A stretch of 60,895 nucleotides of DNA from Methylophaga sulfidovorans (GTDB taxonomy: Bacteria > Pseudomonadota > Gammaproteobacteria > Nitrosococcales > Methylophagaceae), in the NCBI RefSeq assembly GCF_900114205.1, contig NZ_FOSH01000019.1, forward strand, positions 1-60,895, written 5' to 3'. Positions 9,529 to 20,069 of this stretch are shown one piece after another. The notes under the pieces are model-generated. The model worked only from the letters and a program-made list of their open reading frames with translations. It did not search any database and was not told the origin of the DNA. The position numbers were made by a program, and so were the translations under genes. Position 1 is the stretch's first letter. Every line of letters begins with the position of its first letter.

Positions 9529-11709
9529 ATGACGATGATTTTTGACAACAATTTGAATGAAGACATCATTAAAATTATAGAAGCTCGTCATCATGACCCA
9601 TTCAGCGTGCTTGGCCTTCATCAAAATGCAGGACAAGCTGAAATTCGTGCCTTCTTACCGGATACAGAAACAGCAACAATTGACGGCAAACATCCAATGC
9701 AACGTGTTGAAGGTAGTGACTTTTTTATCTGGAAAGGTCCTCAGGAAAAGATTACATGGCCTTATAAAATACACCGTCACTGTCATAGCGGTGAGCAAGT
9801 TGCCTATCACGATCCCTACAGTATCATGCCGCAAATATCGGACTATGACCTACATCTTTTTTCTGAAGGTAAGCACTGGCATGCCTATAAAATTCTCGGT
9901 GCGCACTATTATGAAGTGGAAGGCATTAAAGGCACCTTATTCGCAACATGGGCCCCTGGCGCGGAACGTGTAAGTGTCGTCGGTAATTTCAATCAATGGG
10001 ATGGTCGACGTCACCCAATGAGAGTAAGAGGTGGAACTGGCGTATGGGAGCTGTTTATTCCTGAACTCATGCCGGGAGAGCTCTATAAGTTTGAAATTCG
10101 TAGTCGCCAAGGCGGCTCACTACACCTGAAAATGGATCCTTATGGACAGCAATGCGAGTTAAGACCCGGCACAGCATCTATCATTGCCCATCCAAGCAAA
10201 CACCAATGGGATGATGATGAATGGCTTACAACACGGGAACGTAGTAACTGGCAACATACCCCTCACTCAATCTACGAAGTCCATCTCGGTTCATGGAAAC
10301 GCCATCAGGATGGTCGTTTTTATAACTATCGTGAGTTAGCCGACGATCTTGTTCCTTACGTCAATGAGATGGGATTTACCCATATTGAATTATTACCAAT
10401 TACCGAGCATCCACTGGATATCTCATGGGGCTACCAAACCACAGGTTACTTTGCCCCCACCAGTCGCTTTGGCGCACCTGATGACTTCCGTTATTTTGTC
10501 GATCAATGCCATCAACATGATATTGGCGTCATTTTAGACTGGGTTCCAGGTCACTTTCCTAAAGACGCGCATGGCCTAGCCAAATTTGATGGTACCGCTT
10601 TGTATGAACATGCTGATCCTCGCCGTGGTGAACATCAGGACTGGGGAACTCTCATTTTCAACTATGGTAGAAAAGAAGTATTTAACTTCTTATTATCCAG
10701 TGCTTTTTATTGGCTGGAAGAGTTTCATATTGATGGCTTACGTGTCGATGCTGTCGCATCTATGCTTTATCTTGATTACTCAAGAAAAGAAGGTGAATGG
10801 CTTCCTAACCAATATGGTGGTCGTGAAAATCTTGAAGTCATCGAATTCTTTAAGCATGTGAATAGCGTGCTACATAGTGAACATCCAGGCTGTATTATCA
10901 CTGCTGAAGAGTCCACTTCCTATCCAATGATTTCACGGCCGACAGATATGGGTGGCCTCGGTTTTTCTATGAAATGGAACATGGGCTGGATGCACGATAT
11001 TTTAGAATATATGCAACAGGATCCCATCCATCGTCGCTATCATCATGATGATCTGACTTTTGGTTTGCTCTACGCTTTCACCGAAAACTTTGTTTTACCT
11101 TTCTCTCATGACGAAGTTGTGCATGGCAAGCGCCCCATGATCTACAAAATGCCTGGTGACGAATGGCAACGGTTTGCTAATCTGCGACTACTCTATACCT
11201 TTATGTTTAGTTATCCTGGCAAGAAACTACTATTTATGGGCTGTGAATTTGGTCAGGGAAGCGAATGGAATTGTGAAAAAGATTTAGATTGGTATGTACT
11301 TGATTATCCTGTACATCAAGGCTTAAAAAAGTTGGTGGCAGATCTCAATAATACTTATAAAAATCTACCAGCTTTATATAAACACGAATTTGAACCGCAA
11401 GGTTTTGAATGGATTGATTGTAATGACAGAGAACACTCGATTCTGAGTTATTTACGCAAAAATAATGAAGAATTTATTATTGCTGTATTCAACTTTACAC
11501 CAGTTCCACGAGATAATTATCGCCTTGGTGTCCCTGAATTGGGGGATTACGAAATCATTATTAATTCAGACTCTGAATATTATGCCGGCAGTAATTACCA
11601 TAATCTACCGAGTATTAGTGCTGAGCCAACACCTTGGTCGGATAGACCATATTCAATACAGCTTAATTTACCGCCATTATCCGGGCTGATTTTACAAAAG
11701 AAACATTGA
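9529..11709 (+). CDS. glgB: 1,4-alpha-glucan branching enzyme (GH13)
   Basis: Introduces alpha-1,6 branches into growing glycogen. The 726-residue protein (E. coli 728) has an N-terminal carbohydrate-binding region, a CBM48 domain ([19 protein letters not shown]), a GH13 barrel with [10 protein letters not shown] (region I), [10 protein letters not shown] (region II, nucleophile Asp), ITAEEST (region III, acid/base Glu) and [10 protein letters not shown] (region IV), and a C-terminal beta domain. The start is ATG 9529, with AGGA just upstream. It is transcribed away from glgC-GH57-malQ, and ends at a strong hairpin shared with convergent pgi. Confidence 0.97.
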   Translation: MTMIFDNNLNEDIIKIIEARHHDPFSVLGLHQNAGQAEIRAFLPDTETATIDGKHPMQRVEGSDFFIWKGPQEKITWPYKIHRHCHSGEQVAYHDPYSIMPQISDYDLHLFSEGKHWHAYKILGAHYYEVEGIKGTLFATWAPGAERVSVVGNFNQWDGRRHPMRVRGGTGVWELFIPELMPGELYKFEIRSRQGGSLHLKMDPYGQQCELRPGTASIIAHPSKHQWDDDEWLTTRERSNWQHTPHSIYEVHLGSWKRHQDGRFYNYRELADDLVPYVNEMGFTHIELLPITEHPLDISWGYQTTGYFAPTSRFGAPDDFRYFVDQCHQHDIGVILDWVPGHFPKDAHGLAKFDGTALYEHADPRRGEHQDWGTLIFNYGRKEVFNFLLSSAFYWLEEFHIDGLRVDAVASMLYLDYSRKEGEWLPNQYGGRENLEVIEFFKHVNSVLHSEHPGCIITAEESTSYPMISRPTDMGGLGFSMKWNMGWMHDILEYMQQDPIHRRYHHDDLTFGLLYAFTENFVLPFSHDEVVHGKRPMIYKMPGDEWQRFANLRLLYTFMFSYPGKKLLFMGCEFGQGSEWNCEKDLDWYVLDYPVHQGLKKLVADLNNTYKNLPALYKHEFEPQGFEWIDCNDREHSILSYLRKNNEEFIIAVFNFTPVPRDNYRLGVPELGDYEIIINSDSEYYAGSNYHNLPSISAEPTPWSDRPYSIQLNLPPLSGLILQKKH

Positions 11710-11724
11710 GATAAAAGAGAGAGA

Positions 11725-11755
11725 CTTATTCCCCCTGATAGGCAGGGGGAATAAG
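11725..11755. terminator. Bidirectional terminator-like hairpin between glgB and pgi
   Basis: A perfect 13-bp stem (CTTATTCCCCCTG at 11725-11737 pairing with 11743-11755, loop of 5) fills the 60-bp gap between the convergent ends of glgB and pgi. It lacks a long T run, so its efficiency is uncertain, but its position favours transcription termination for both genes. Confidence 0.75.
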
Positions 11756-11769
11756 CTATTGAAAATCAC

Positions 11770-13407
11770 TTACTGTCTTAACTCGCGAATGAGTTTAATC
11801 AGATGTGTTGTTGAACTGTCATGAGCTGAAATTTCTGCATCATCTTTTAGTTCAGGTACGATGGCTTTAGCCAGCTGTTTACCAAGCTCAACACCCCATT
11901 GGTCAAAAGAGTTAATATTCCAAACCACGCCTTGCACAAACACTTTATGTTCATACAATGCCACTAACTGTCCCAACATTTCTGGAGTCAGTTTAGGGAA
12001 TAACAAGACGTTACTTGGTCTATTTCCTGGGAAGACTTTGTGAGGTAACAGCGCTTCCAGTTCTTTGCCTTCATAACCTTCTTTAACAAGCTCAGCGCGT
12101 ACTTCTTCCGCCGTTTTACCTTTCATCAGCGCTTCAGCTTGTGCGAGGCCATTAGCTAATAGGATTGACTGGTGATCACACTCTGGATAGTGACTATTAA
12201 CAGGTAACACAAAGTCCACAGGAATTAACTGTGTACCTTGATGGATTAATTGGAAATAGGCATGTTGTCCATTGGTACCCGGTGTACCCCAGATAACAGG
12301 ACCTGTTTTATAGTTAATACGCGCGCCAGAACGATTAATAAATTTACCGTTACTTTCCATATCCAGCTGTTGCATATGGCTGGGGAAACGTGTCAGTGAG
12401 TGGTCGTAAGGCACAATTGCCTGGGTTTGTGAATTAAAAAAGTTGATATACCAAATACCCAACATGCCCATGATCACAGGAATATTCTGAGCCAATGGTT
12501 GATTACGGAAGTGTTTATCCATCTCATGACCACCGTCGAGCAAACGCTCAAAATTATCCATACCGGTGTATAGCGCTATCGGCAGACCGATTGCGCTCCA
12601 TAGAGAATAACGACCACCGACCCAGTCCCAGATTTCAAACATATTGGCAGTATCAATACCAAATTTAGCAACTTCATCTGCATTGGTTGAAACTGCGACA
12701 AAGTGTTTTGCTACGTCTTGTTGTTTACCTTTTTTCAAAAACCAATTACGTGCTGAATGTGCATTAGTAATGGTTTCTTGGGTAGTGAATGTTTTTGAAG
12801 CAACAACAAATAAGGTCGTTTCTGGATTTAAATTTTCTAACGCTGTACTTAAATCGGTGCCATCAACATTAGATACAAAGTGCACGCCCATACCATCGAT
12901 GCCATAAGGCTCAAGGGCATCACAAATCATCGCTGGTCCTAAATCTGAACCGCCAATGCCGATATTAACAATATTAGTGATCTTTTTACCTGTGAATCCT
13001 AACCAGGTGCCATTGTGTACCTGCTCACAAAAATTACGCATTTTATCGAGCACAGCGTTGACCATTGGCATCACATCTTTGCCATCGACCATCACCGGTG
13101 TATTGCTTCGATTTCGCAGTGCTGTATGCAGTACTGCTCGTCCTTCCGTGTGGTTTATTGCTTCACCTTTGAACATACGCTCAATCCAGTCCTGGATTTC
13201 AACGGCTTCAGCTAACTGGATTAACTTATCTGCTGTTTCTTGTGTGATGCGGTTTTTGGAATAGTCCAGTAACAAATCACCACTTTTTATAGAAAATCGT
13301 TCAAACCGGTTTGAGTCGAGCGCAAACTGTTCACGCATGGATACGAATTTCAGGTCAGAATAGTGTCTGACCAAAGACTGCCATTCAGGTATATTCAAAG
13401 GTGTCAT
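11770..13407 (-). CDS. pgi: Glucose-6-phosphate isomerase
   Basis: Interconverts glucose-6-phosphate and fructose-6-phosphate, linking glycogen turnover to central sugar phosphate metabolism. The 545-residue protein carries the family patterns [32 protein letters not shown] and [18 protein letters not shown]. Length matches E. coli Pgi (549). It starts 29 nt after hisS and so may be the last cistron of the ndk-hisS operon, while also being adjacent to the glycogen genes. In many gammaproteobacteria the genes after hisS are yfgM and bamB, so pgi at this place is a local rearrangement. Confidence 0.97.
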   Translation of the reverse strand: MTPLNIPEWQSLVRHYSDLKFVSMREQFALDSNRFERFSIKSGDLLLDYSKNRITQETADKLIQLAEAVEIQDWIERMFKGEAINHTEGRAVLHTALRNRSNTPVMVDGKDVMPMVNAVLDKMRNFCEQVHNGTWLGFTGKKITNIVNIGIGGSDLGPAMICDALEPYGIDGMGVHFVSNVDGTDLSTALENLNPETTLFVVASKTFTTQETITNAHSARNWFLKKGKQQDVAKHFVAVSTNADEVAKFGIDTANMFEIWDWVGGRYSLWSAIGLPIALYTGMDNFERLLDGGHEMDKHFRNQPLAQNIPVIMGMLGIWYINFFNSQTQAIVPYDHSLTRFPSHMQQLDMESNGKFINRSGARINYKTGPVIWGTPGTNGQHAYFQLIHQGTQLIPVDFVLPVNSHYPECDHQSILLANGLAQAEALMKGKTAEEVRAELVKEGYEGKELEALLPHKVFPGNRPSNVLLFPKLTPEMLGQLVALYEHKVFVQGVVWNINSFDQWGVELGKQLAKAIVPELKDDAEISAHDSSTTHLIKLIRELRQ

Positions 13408-13436
13408 AGTTCTTAGATTTCTTGTATTAGTTATAA

Positions 13437-14693
13437 TTATTGACTGAGGAATGAAGGTAGTTCAGCCCATTTTATGGTCTGCTGCTCCCCTGTCGCCATG
13501 GTTTTAATACCGATTGTTTGGTTAGACACTTCCTCATCCCCCAAGATAAGTGTCCAACGAGCTCCACTTCGATCAGCGCGTTTGAATTGGCTTTTAAAAC
13601 TACCACCACCGCAGTGGCTTATCAACCTTATGCCAGGCAGCTCATCACGCAAGCGTTCTGTTAATGACGCAGCCTGAGACATTGCTTGCTCACCCACGGC
13701 AACTAAATATGCATCGGTTGGTTTGATTTCAGGTAGAGCGTCTGTTGCTTCAAGCAAAGCCACAAGACGTTCTAAACCAATAGCAAAACCAATTGCCGTA
13801 GCACCTTTACCACCAAGCTGCGCTACCAAGCCATCATAACGCCCTCCTGCACAAACAGTACCTTGAGAGCCAAGCTGATCTGTCACCCATTCAAATACGG
13901 TTTTACCGTAATAATCCAAGCCTCTGACCAGTCTTGGATTGATTTCATAAGCAATGCCTACGCTATCAAGAATCTGACATAACTGCTCAAAATGCTGCTT
14001 AGATTCATCGTCCAGATAATCAATTAATTTAGGTGCTGCTTCATTAAGTGATTGCATCTCTGGGTTTTTACTATCCAGAATCCGTAAAGGGTTCGAATGT
14101 AAACGTCGCTGACTATCATCATCCAGTTCTGAATGATGCTGTTCAAAGTATGCAATTAGGACTTCACGGTAAGCTAAGCGTGCTTCAGTGCTGCCTAGAG
14201 AGTTTATCTGCAGTGTTACCCCTTTCAAGCCTAATGCTTTCCAGAGACGTGCTGTCAGCATAATCATCTCAGCATCAATATCCGGCCCTTCAAAGCCATA
14301 GGCTTCAACACCTAATTGATGGAACTGGCGATAACGACCTTTTTGAGGGCGTTCATGACGAAACATCGGTCCCATATACCAGAGTCGTTGCGTTTGGTTA
14401 AGTAAACCGTTTTCCATAGCTGCACGAACACATCCTGCTGTACCTTCTGGACGCAATGTCAAACTGTCGCCATTGCGGTCCTCAAAGGTATACATTTCTT
14501 TTTCGACGATATCGGTGACTTCACCGATTGAGCGCTTAAAAAGCTCTGTTTTTTCAACGATTGGAAAACGAATTTCTTGGTAACCATAACCAGCAAGCAC
14601 ATCTTTTAGAGTTGTTTCTATAACTTGCCAGTAAGGGGTTGCCTCAGGAAGAATATCGTTCATTCCCCTGATAGAGCGGATAATCTCTGCCAC
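13437..14693 (-). CDS. hisS: Histidyl-tRNA synthetase
   Basis: Charges tRNA-His. The 418-residue class II synthetase shows motif 1 ([12 protein letters not shown] start), motif 2 [17 protein letters not shown], the histidine-binding [15 protein letters not shown], motif 3 [11 protein letters not shown] and a C-terminal anticodon domain with [16 protein letters not shown]. Length is normal (E. coli 424). It begins 2 nt after the end of ispG on the same strand, the conserved ispG-hisS order of gammaproteobacteria. A tRNA-His gene, its substrate, lies at 34411. Confidence 0.97.
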   Translation of the reverse strand: MAEIIRSIRGMNDILPEATPYWQVIETTLKDVLAGYGYQEIRFPIVEKTELFKRSIGEVTDIVEKEMYTFEDRNGDSLTLRPEGTAGCVRAAMENGLLNQTQRLWYMGPMFRHERPQKGRYRQFHQLGVEAYGFEGPDIDAEMIMLTARLWKALGLKGVTLQINSLGSTEARLAYREVLIAYFEQHHSELDDDSQRRLHSNPLRILDSKNPEMQSLNEAAPKLIDYLDDESKQHFEQLCQILDSVGIAYEINPRLVRGLDYYGKTVFEWVTDQLGSQGTVCAGGRYDGLVAQLGGKGATAIGFAIGLERLVALLEATDALPEIKPTDAYLVAVGEQAMSQAASLTERLRDELPGIRLISHCGGGSFKSQFKRADRSGARWTLILGDEEVSNQTIGIKTMATGEQQTIKWAELPSFLSQ

Positions 14694-14695
14694 GT

Positions 14696-15826
14696 CTAAC
14701 TAATATCCTTTATCGGTATTGTTTTAATATTACTTTTTTGTTGTTTTTGTATTTCAATACGTTTACGTATTTGTTGTTCTAATTCGTCGACCAATGCTTC
14801 ATTTTCTACTTTGTGGTTTGGCTTTCCATCCACATAAAGCAAGTTTGGTGTACCACCCGTCAGGCCGATAGCAGCTTCTTTTGCTTCACCAGGGCCGTTA
14901 ACGACACAGCCAATAACAGCGACATCCATTGGTTCGGTAATATCTTCAAGTCTGGCTTCAAGCGCATTAACTGTTGAAATCACATCAAACTGTTGACGTG
15001 AGCAGGAAGGACAAGCAATTAAATTCACGCCCTTACTACGGATGCGTAAGCTTTTCAGAATATCAAAGCCTACTTTAATTTCTTCCACTGGGTCTGCCGC
15101 AAGCGATACCCGAATAGTGTCACCAATCCCTTCTGATAAAAGCATACCCAAACCAATAGCTGACTTGACTGAACCGGAACGTAAACCACCAGCTTCGGTA
15201 ATCCCAAGGTGCAGTGGCTGCTCAATCTGCTGGGCAAGTATTCTATAGGCATGCACCGTCATGAAAACATCAGACGCCTTGAGACTGACTTTAAAATCGG
15301 GATAGTTCAATCTATCCAGAATATCAATGTGTCTCAATGCTGACTCAACTAAAGCCTCAGGTGTTGGTTCACCGTACTTTTTCTGTAGCTCTTTTTCCAA
15401 AGACCCGGCATTCACACCGATACGAATAGGAATTCCATGATCACGCGCGCTATCTACAACAGCACGAACCCGCTCTTCACGGCCAATATTACCTGGATTA
15501 ATTCGCAGACAATCGACACCAAGCTCAGCAACACGTAATGCAATTTTGTAATCGAAATGGATATCTGCGACAAGCGGGATAGAAACTTGTTGTTTAATTT
15601 TACCGAAGGCTTCTGCAGCATCCATGGTCGGTACAGAAACCCGCACAATATCAGCGCCGACTTTTTGTAACGCCTGAATTTGTGCCACAGTGGCAGCCAC
15701 ATCTGTCGTCTCAGTATTCGTCATACTTTGTACGGCAATAGGTGCATCACCACCAACAGCAACATTTCCGACCATGATCTGTCGGGATTTTCTACGCTGA
15801 ATATTGACTGTCGTGTTTTCCATCAT
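14696..15826 (-). CDS. ispG: 4-hydroxy-3-methylbut-2-enyl diphosphate synthase
   Basis: An iron-sulfur enzyme of the MEP isoprenoid pathway that converts MEcPP to HMBPP. The 376-residue protein has [16 protein letters not shown] at the start, a TIM-barrel half, and the C-terminal 4Fe-4S ligands in [13 protein letters not shown] and [13 protein letters not shown]. Length matches E. coli IspG (372). Its ATG overlaps the rodZ stop codon (ATGA), so it is translationally coupled. It supplies precursors for ubiquinone and for the undecaprenyl carrier used in wall synthesis. Confidence 0.97.
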   Translation of the reverse strand: MMENTTVNIQRRKSRQIMVGNVAVGGDAPIAVQSMTNTETTDVAATVAQIQALQKVGADIVRVSVPTMDAAEAFGKIKQQVSIPLVADIHFDYKIALRVAELGVDCLRINPGNIGREERVRAVVDSARDHGIPIRIGVNAGSLEKELQKKYGEPTPEALVESALRHIDILDRLNYPDFKVSLKASDVFMTVHAYRILAQQIEQPLHLGITEAGGLRSGSVKSAIGLGMLLSEGIGDTIRVSLAADPVEEIKVGFDILKSLRIRSKGVNLIACPSCSRQQFDVISTVNALEARLEDITEPMDVAVIGCVVNGPGEAKEAAIGLTGGTPNLLYVDGKPNHKVENEALVDELEQQIRKRIEIQKQQKSNIKTIPIKDIS

Positions 15827-16722
15827 GACTGAGCTCCTAACGTCAGTTTTGCGACATTGCCCTGTGTATATGGCGCCAGATCAACTGGTTTACTGTTATA
15901 AGTCACATCAGCAAAATCTGCTTTACCCAATAAGATTTTCATCGGTAGTTCGCTTTTCAATTCAACAGATTGCTTCGCTTTCATTACTTGACTTAATAAA
16001 ACATTCATTGCGGTATCAGTCACTTCAACCCAACAGTCACCGCTAAAAGACATTTTGAGGATATTTTGTTTAGCTTCTTCCGCTGGCTGCGACGTTGCAG
16101 TCGCCGTATCATTAATCTGAATATCCTCGGTAGAATCAATCGCATTGTTATCTGATTCTGATACCTCAGCAGCATCATTTTCAGGCAATAAATCTGATGA
16201 TTCTGGCACCGACTCCTGAATAGTAATCGTCTCTTTATCAGCGGGTTTATCAAGCTCAGTTTTATCCGGTGATACCGAACCAACCTCGTCTACTTCATTT
16301 GACGATGATGTTTGACTAATTTGCCACTGTTGGTAAGCGGACCAAATGATAAAGACACCAACAAGCAAGAGAACAATCATCAACCATGGAAATGGTTTTT
16401 GCTCCACAGCTCCAAGAGTCTTAACTAGCCGTGGTTCGTTATCAATGAGTACATATTCATCATTGAAGACAGCAAGCATTTCTTCTTGGGGCAAGCCCAG
16501 AAATTTTACATAGCTGGCAGAATAGCCTCGAGCATATGTGCGTCCGTGAAGTCTATCCCATTGTTGGTTTTCGAGATAAATAATAATATCTCGTGTTAAA
16601 CGAAGCTGTGTGGCCACTTCTGCTATGGATAATTTTTTATTTTCACGTGCCTGCTGAAGACGAGCCCCTAGACTTGGGGTATTCGAAGTCACTACAAAAT
16701 CGTCATTCAAATCACTCATCAC
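15823..16722 (-). CDS. rodZ: RodZ-like cell-shape protein
   Basis: Bitopic membrane protein that links MreB filaments to the elongation machinery. In 299 residues it has a cytoplasmic N-terminal helix-turn-helix domain ([18 protein letters not shown]), one transmembrane segment ([19 protein letters not shown], about residues 113-131), an acidic Ser/Glu-rich periplasmic linker, and a C-terminal beta domain of the DUF4115 type ([17 protein letters not shown]). The first codon is GTG overlapping the pilW stop (4 nt), with ATG as the next codon. Either could be used. Its position between pilW and ispG is conserved in gammaproteobacteria. Confidence 0.92.
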   Translation of the reverse strand: MMSDLNDDFVVTSNTPSLGARLQQARENKKLSIAEVATQLRLTRDIIIYLENQQWDRLHGRTYARGYSASYVKFLGLPQEEMLAVFNDEYVLIDNEPRLVKTLGAVEQKPFPWLMIVLLLVGVFIIWSAYQQWQISQTSSSNEVDEVGSVSPDKTELDKPADKETITIQESVPESSDLLPENDAAEVSESDNNAIDSTEDIQINDTATATSQPAEEAKQNILKMSFSGDCWVEVTDTAMNVLLSQVMKAKQSVELKSELPMKILLGKADFADVTYNSKPVDLAPYTQGNVAKLTLGAQS

Positions 16723-17486
16723 TCAACAAGCCCTTGGTTAACAATACGCATCTCATCCGAATCAGGAAAACGAGAACGCAAAATAAGTTTATAGCTAGAT
16801 ACAGCGTTTTTATCAGCTAATTTAGTTTCAGTTTTGATCCCCAATAAAAGGGCTTGTGGTGTCCAGTTTGCTGCTTTCTGAAACCGTTGAATATAGGCTC
16901 TGGCCTGTAAATAATTTTGTTGCTGGTAGCTGATGGAAGCCATTTGCAATAGAGACTTAGGTAGAGTCGGCACCATCTGTAGTGCTTTACGAAAGTATCC
17001 TTCCGCGCGCTGGGTTGCCCCACCTTTTTCTGTACATAAACCGGCATTTTCATAAGCAAAAGCAGCACTGGAATAAAGCGGGTTCTCTAACGCCTTTAAG
17101 AATCGTTTTTCCGCTTCATCGTAACGACCTTGCTGACACAAGAAAACACCATAGTTATTTTGTGCTTCCGAATAATCCGGCTCTTGCTTTACAGCTATTT
17201 CAAAATGCTTTTCAGCTTTATCATTTTCGCCTAAGCGCTGATAAAGAAGTGCGATAGTATTATGTGCACTGGGCAAATTAGGATTTTGCTTTAAAGCTTT
17301 TTCTAATTTTTCCAGAGCGATCTTGTAATCACCACGCTGCATGTAATTGAGACCCAGACGCATATTGATATCAGCAGCTTTTGCGTCTTTTGCTATATAT
17401 TCATTTCTTGTTCCACCGGTGCTGTTGCAAGCAGTAAGAACAAAAAATGTCATCAATACTAAAACATGACTGATGCGATTACTCAT
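16719..17486 (-). CDS. pilW: Type IV pilus biogenesis lipoprotein PilW/PilF (TPR)
   Basis: Outer-membrane-targeted lipoprotein that helps PilQ secretin assemble in type IV pilus systems. The 255-residue protein has a lipobox (FVLTAC, Cys20), followed by about six tetratricopeptide repeats such as [20 protein letters not shown] and [20 protein letters not shown]. Length fits PilF of Pseudomonas (252). Its ATG overlaps the rlmN stop by 4 nt and rodZ overlaps its own stop. No other pilus gene is in the window, as expected, because this gene sits in the rlmN-rodZ operon in many genomes. Confidence 0.93.
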   Translation of the reverse strand: MSNRISHVLVLMTFFVLTACNSTGGTRNEYIAKDAKAADINMRLGLNYMQRGDYKIALEKLEKALKQNPNLPSAHNTIALLYQRLGENDKAEKHFEIAVKQEPDYSEAQNNYGVFLCQQGRYDEAEKRFLKALENPLYSSAAFAYENAGLCTEKGGATQRAEGYFRKALQMVPTLPKSLLQMASISYQQQNYLQARAYIQRFQKAANWTPQALLLGIKTETKLADKNAVSSYKLILRSRFPDSDEMRIVNQGLVE

Positions 17487-18583
17487 CGATAAATCACAAC
17501 CTTCTGGGCCTTCATGCGCTCACTTCGACGTGACTTATCCTGGACTTCACCAGCTAGCTGACCACAGGCAGCAACAATATCATCACCCCTTGTTTTTCTC
17601 ACCGTAGCAACGAGACCTTGATCGATCAAATATTGCTGAAACCTGACAATTTGATTCCGCGAAGAACATTTGTAGTGTGTTCCCGGAAAAGGATTGAAAG
17701 GAATTAAATTAATCTTATTAGGTAAGCCTTTTAAAATTCGAACTAAATCTTTTGCATCCTGGATAGAATCATTAATACCATCCAACATCACATATTCGAC
17801 GGTAATATGACGTCGTTGCTGACCGACAACATACCGTTTACAAGCGGCCAATAATTCAGCGATGGGATACTTCTGGTTAATCGGAACAATTTGACTTCTT
17901 AACTCATCGTTAGCGGCGTGAAGTGAAATGGCCAAACTAACATGACAATCTTCGCGAAGCTTATCAATCATTGGCACTATTCCAGAGGTACTCAGCGTAA
18001 GCCTTCGCCATGATATGCCGTAGCCAAAATCATCACGCATTAAGTTCATCGCGGTAACGACATTATTGTAATTCGCGAGAGGCTCGCCCATTCCCATCAT
18101 CACCACATTGGTGACAACACGATTACCTTTGGGATCTTTACCTAAAGCTTCATTGGCAATCCATAGTTGAGCAATAATTTCTGCTGCATCCAGATTGCGA
18201 TTAAAGCCTTGCTGTGCAGTTGAGCAGAATGTACAGGTGAGTGCACACCCAACTTGAGAAGACACACATAAAGTGCCTCTTCCGCCTTCAGGAATAAACA
18301 CTGTCTCAATAGCGTTTCCACATGATAGCTTGATAATCCACTTACGCGTGCCATCTTGAGAAATGTGTTCATGCATGACTTCTGGTAGCTTGATTTCCGC
18401 TACTGTCTGTAACTTTTCTCTTAAAACTTTACTCAGATTACTCATCTCAGCAAAATCGGTGATCCGATATTTATGGATCCACTGTAAAAGCTGACGAGCA
18501 CGGAAAGGTTTTTCGTCGAGCTCGACGAAAAACGCTTCCAGACCATTCAGATCTAATCCAAGAAGATTCGTGCGTTCAGTCAT
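17483..18583 (-). CDS. rlmN: Dual-specificity 23S rRNA/tRNA adenine-C2 methyltransferase
   Basis: Radical-SAM enzyme that methylates C2 of A2503 in 23S rRNA and A37 of some tRNAs, improving decoding accuracy. The 366-residue protein shows the radical-SAM triad in [10 protein letters not shown] (CxxxCxxC), [16 protein letters not shown] for SAM binding, the catalytic cysteine region [14 protein letters not shown] and the C-terminal [14 protein letters not shown] with the second reactive Cys. The ATG at 18583 has AAGAG six bases upstream. It follows ndk after 9 nt and precedes pilW with a 4-nt overlap. Confidence 0.97.
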   Translation of the reverse strand: MTERTNLLGLDLNGLEAFFVELDEKPFRARQLLQWIHKYRITDFAEMSNLSKVLREKLQTVAEIKLPEVMHEHISQDGTRKWIIKLSCGNAIETVFIPEGGRGTLCVSSQVGCALTCTFCSTAQQGFNRNLDAAEIIAQLWIANEALGKDPKGNRVVTNVVMMGMGEPLANYNNVVTAMNLMRDDFGYGISWRRLTLSTSGIVPMIDKLREDCHVSLAISLHAANDELRSQIVPINQKYPIAELLAACKRYVVGQQRRHITVEYVMLDGINDSIQDAKDLVRILKGLPNKINLIPFNPFPGTHYKCSSRNQIVRFQQYLIDQGLVATVRKTRGDDIVAACGQLAGEVQDKSRRSERMKAQKVVIYR

Positions 18584-18592
18584 AAAATGCTC

Positions 18593-19024
18593 TTATCGTG
18601 TACGTGCGCAGACTTCATCATCAGAGAAGAAGTAAGACACTTCACGCGCTGCACTTTCAACAGAGTCGGATCCATGTACAGCGTTTTCATCAATGCTTTG
18701 CGCGAAATCAGCACGAATCGTACCTGCAGCAGCTTCAGCTGGGTTTGTTGCACCCATCAAATCACGGTGTGTTAAAACCGCATTTTCACCTTCTAATACC
18801 TGAACGATAACTGGTCCAGAAGTCATGAAGCTAACCAGATCTTTAAAGAAAGGACGTTCTTTGTGCTCAGCGTAAAAGCCTTCTGCTTTTTCTTGTGACA
18901 GGTGCATCATTTTTGCAGCCACAATTTTTAAGCCCGCTTTTTCAAAGCGAGTGTAGATTTCACCGATGATATTTTTTGCAACAGCATCAGGTTTGATGAT
19001 AGAAAGAGTGCGTTCAATCGCCAT
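18593..19024 (-). CDS. ndk: Nucleoside diphosphate kinase
   Basis: Balances nucleoside triphosphate pools by ping-pong phosphate transfer through a histidine. The 143-residue protein (E. coli 143) starts [17 protein letters not shown] and carries the active-site signature [12 protein letters not shown] with the phosphorylated His. The ATG at 19024 is preceded by AGGAA four bases upstream. It is the first gene of the operon ndk-rlmN-pilW-rodZ-ispG-hisS. The gap to divergent nadK (19025-19193) must contain the operon promoter. Confidence 0.98.
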   Translation of the reverse strand: MAIERTLSIIKPDAVAKNIIGEIYTRFEKAGLKIVAAKMMHLSQEKAEGFYAEHKERPFFKDLVSFMTSGPVIVQVLEGENAVLTHRDLMGATNPAEAAAGTIRADFAQSIDENAVHGSDSVESAAREVSYFFSDDEVCARTR

Positions 19025-19065
19025 GTTATTCCTCTATATTTAATTTGAGTCAAGAAAATCTTGAT

Positions 19066-19096
19066 ATTCTAGCATTTCTCAGCCATCTAATATCAA
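19066..19096 (-). promoter_or_regulatory. Possible promoter of the ndk operon
   Basis: On the minus strand TTGATA (19096-19091) and TAGAAT (19071-19066) are 19 bp apart, 42 bp upstream of the ndk ATG. The hexamers are good but the spacer is longer than optimal, so this is a weak prediction. Confidence 0.35.
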
Positions 19097-19193
19097 TGTT
19101 ATGAAACAAATCACGTTAAATCTGTTTTTACTTTGGATTTTATGGCAAAAGCATTACTATCAGATGACCATTTAGTAACCATAGGAAGCCATT

Positions 19194-20069
19194 TTGACTA
19201 CCCAATCTGCATTTAAGCGCATCGGACTTTTTATTCGTAAAGACGACCCTGTTATGGAAAATGCGGTTGAGCAGGTAAACGAATTTCTAGCGACACGTGA
19301 TTTAACGGTCGTGTGTAACGAACCCCTATCATTTTTACCGTCACTGGATGTCATTTCAATTAAAGAATTCAAAACCCATTGTGACCTGACAATCGCCATT
19401 GGTGGTGATGGCACTCTGCTCTCTGCATCACGAGCATTGGCAGGTACAAATATGCCTGTGGTTGGTATTAATGTTGGTAGATTGGGTTTTCTGGCTGATG
19501 TCACATTGACGAATTTATCGCACCAACTCGACGCGATTCTTTGCGGACACTATCGTGACGATAGCCGTTTTTTACTCAATGCAACAATAAAAGACTCTAC
19601 AAAAGCGCCAAGTATTGCGATGAATGATGTCGTCATCCATTCTCATCAGAATTTACATATGATTGAGTTTGAAACCCATATCAATGGCCGTTTTCTCAAT
19701 AGTCAGCGTGCAGATGGGATTGTTGTCTCTACACCTACAGGTTCAACCGCCTACGCAATGTCTGCAGGTGGACCTATCCTTGATGTTGATCTGGATGTCG
19801 TCGTTTTAGCTTCAGTCTGCCCACACACATTAAGCAATCGCCCTTTAGTCATTTCTGCCAATAATGTGATTGAAATTACATTAAGCGAAAATAATATCAC
19901 CACAGCCATGGTGACTTGCGACGGGCGTCCTGGACTGGTTTTACAACCAGGGCAGACAGTTCGCATCGAAAAACATGAAAGTCGAATCAGACTATTGCAT
20001 CTTGAAGATCACGACCATTATTCTATTCTCCGCGCCAAACTGGAATGGGGAAGAAAGTTGACATGTTAA
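19194..20069 (+). CDS. nadK: NAD kinase
   Basis: Makes NADP from NAD with ATP. The 291-residue protein has the diagnostic GGDGT loop (IAIGGDGTLLSASRAL), NVGRLGFLADV, and TPTGSTAYAMSAGGPI for nucleotide and NAD binding. Length matches E. coli (292). The start is a rare TTG at 19194: an in-frame TAG lies four codons upstream (19182), no in-frame ATG precedes the conserved region, and AGGAAG sits five bases before the TTG. Its stop overlaps the recN start (ATGTTAA), the usual gammaproteobacterial nadK-recN arrangement. Confidence 0.96.
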   Translation: MTTQSAFKRIGLFIRKDDPVMENAVEQVNEFLATRDLTVVCNEPLSFLPSLDVISIKEFKTHCDLTIAIGGDGTLLSASRALAGTNMPVVGINVGRLGFLADVTLTNLSHQLDAILCGHYRDDSRFLLNATIKDSTKAPSIAMNDVVIHSHQNLHMIEFETHINGRFLNSQRADGIVVSTPTGSTAYAMSAGGPILDVDLDVVVLASVCPHTLSNRPLVISANNVIEITLSENNITTAMVTCDGRPGLVLQPGQTVRIEKHESRIRLLHLEDHDHYSILRAKLEWGRKLTC

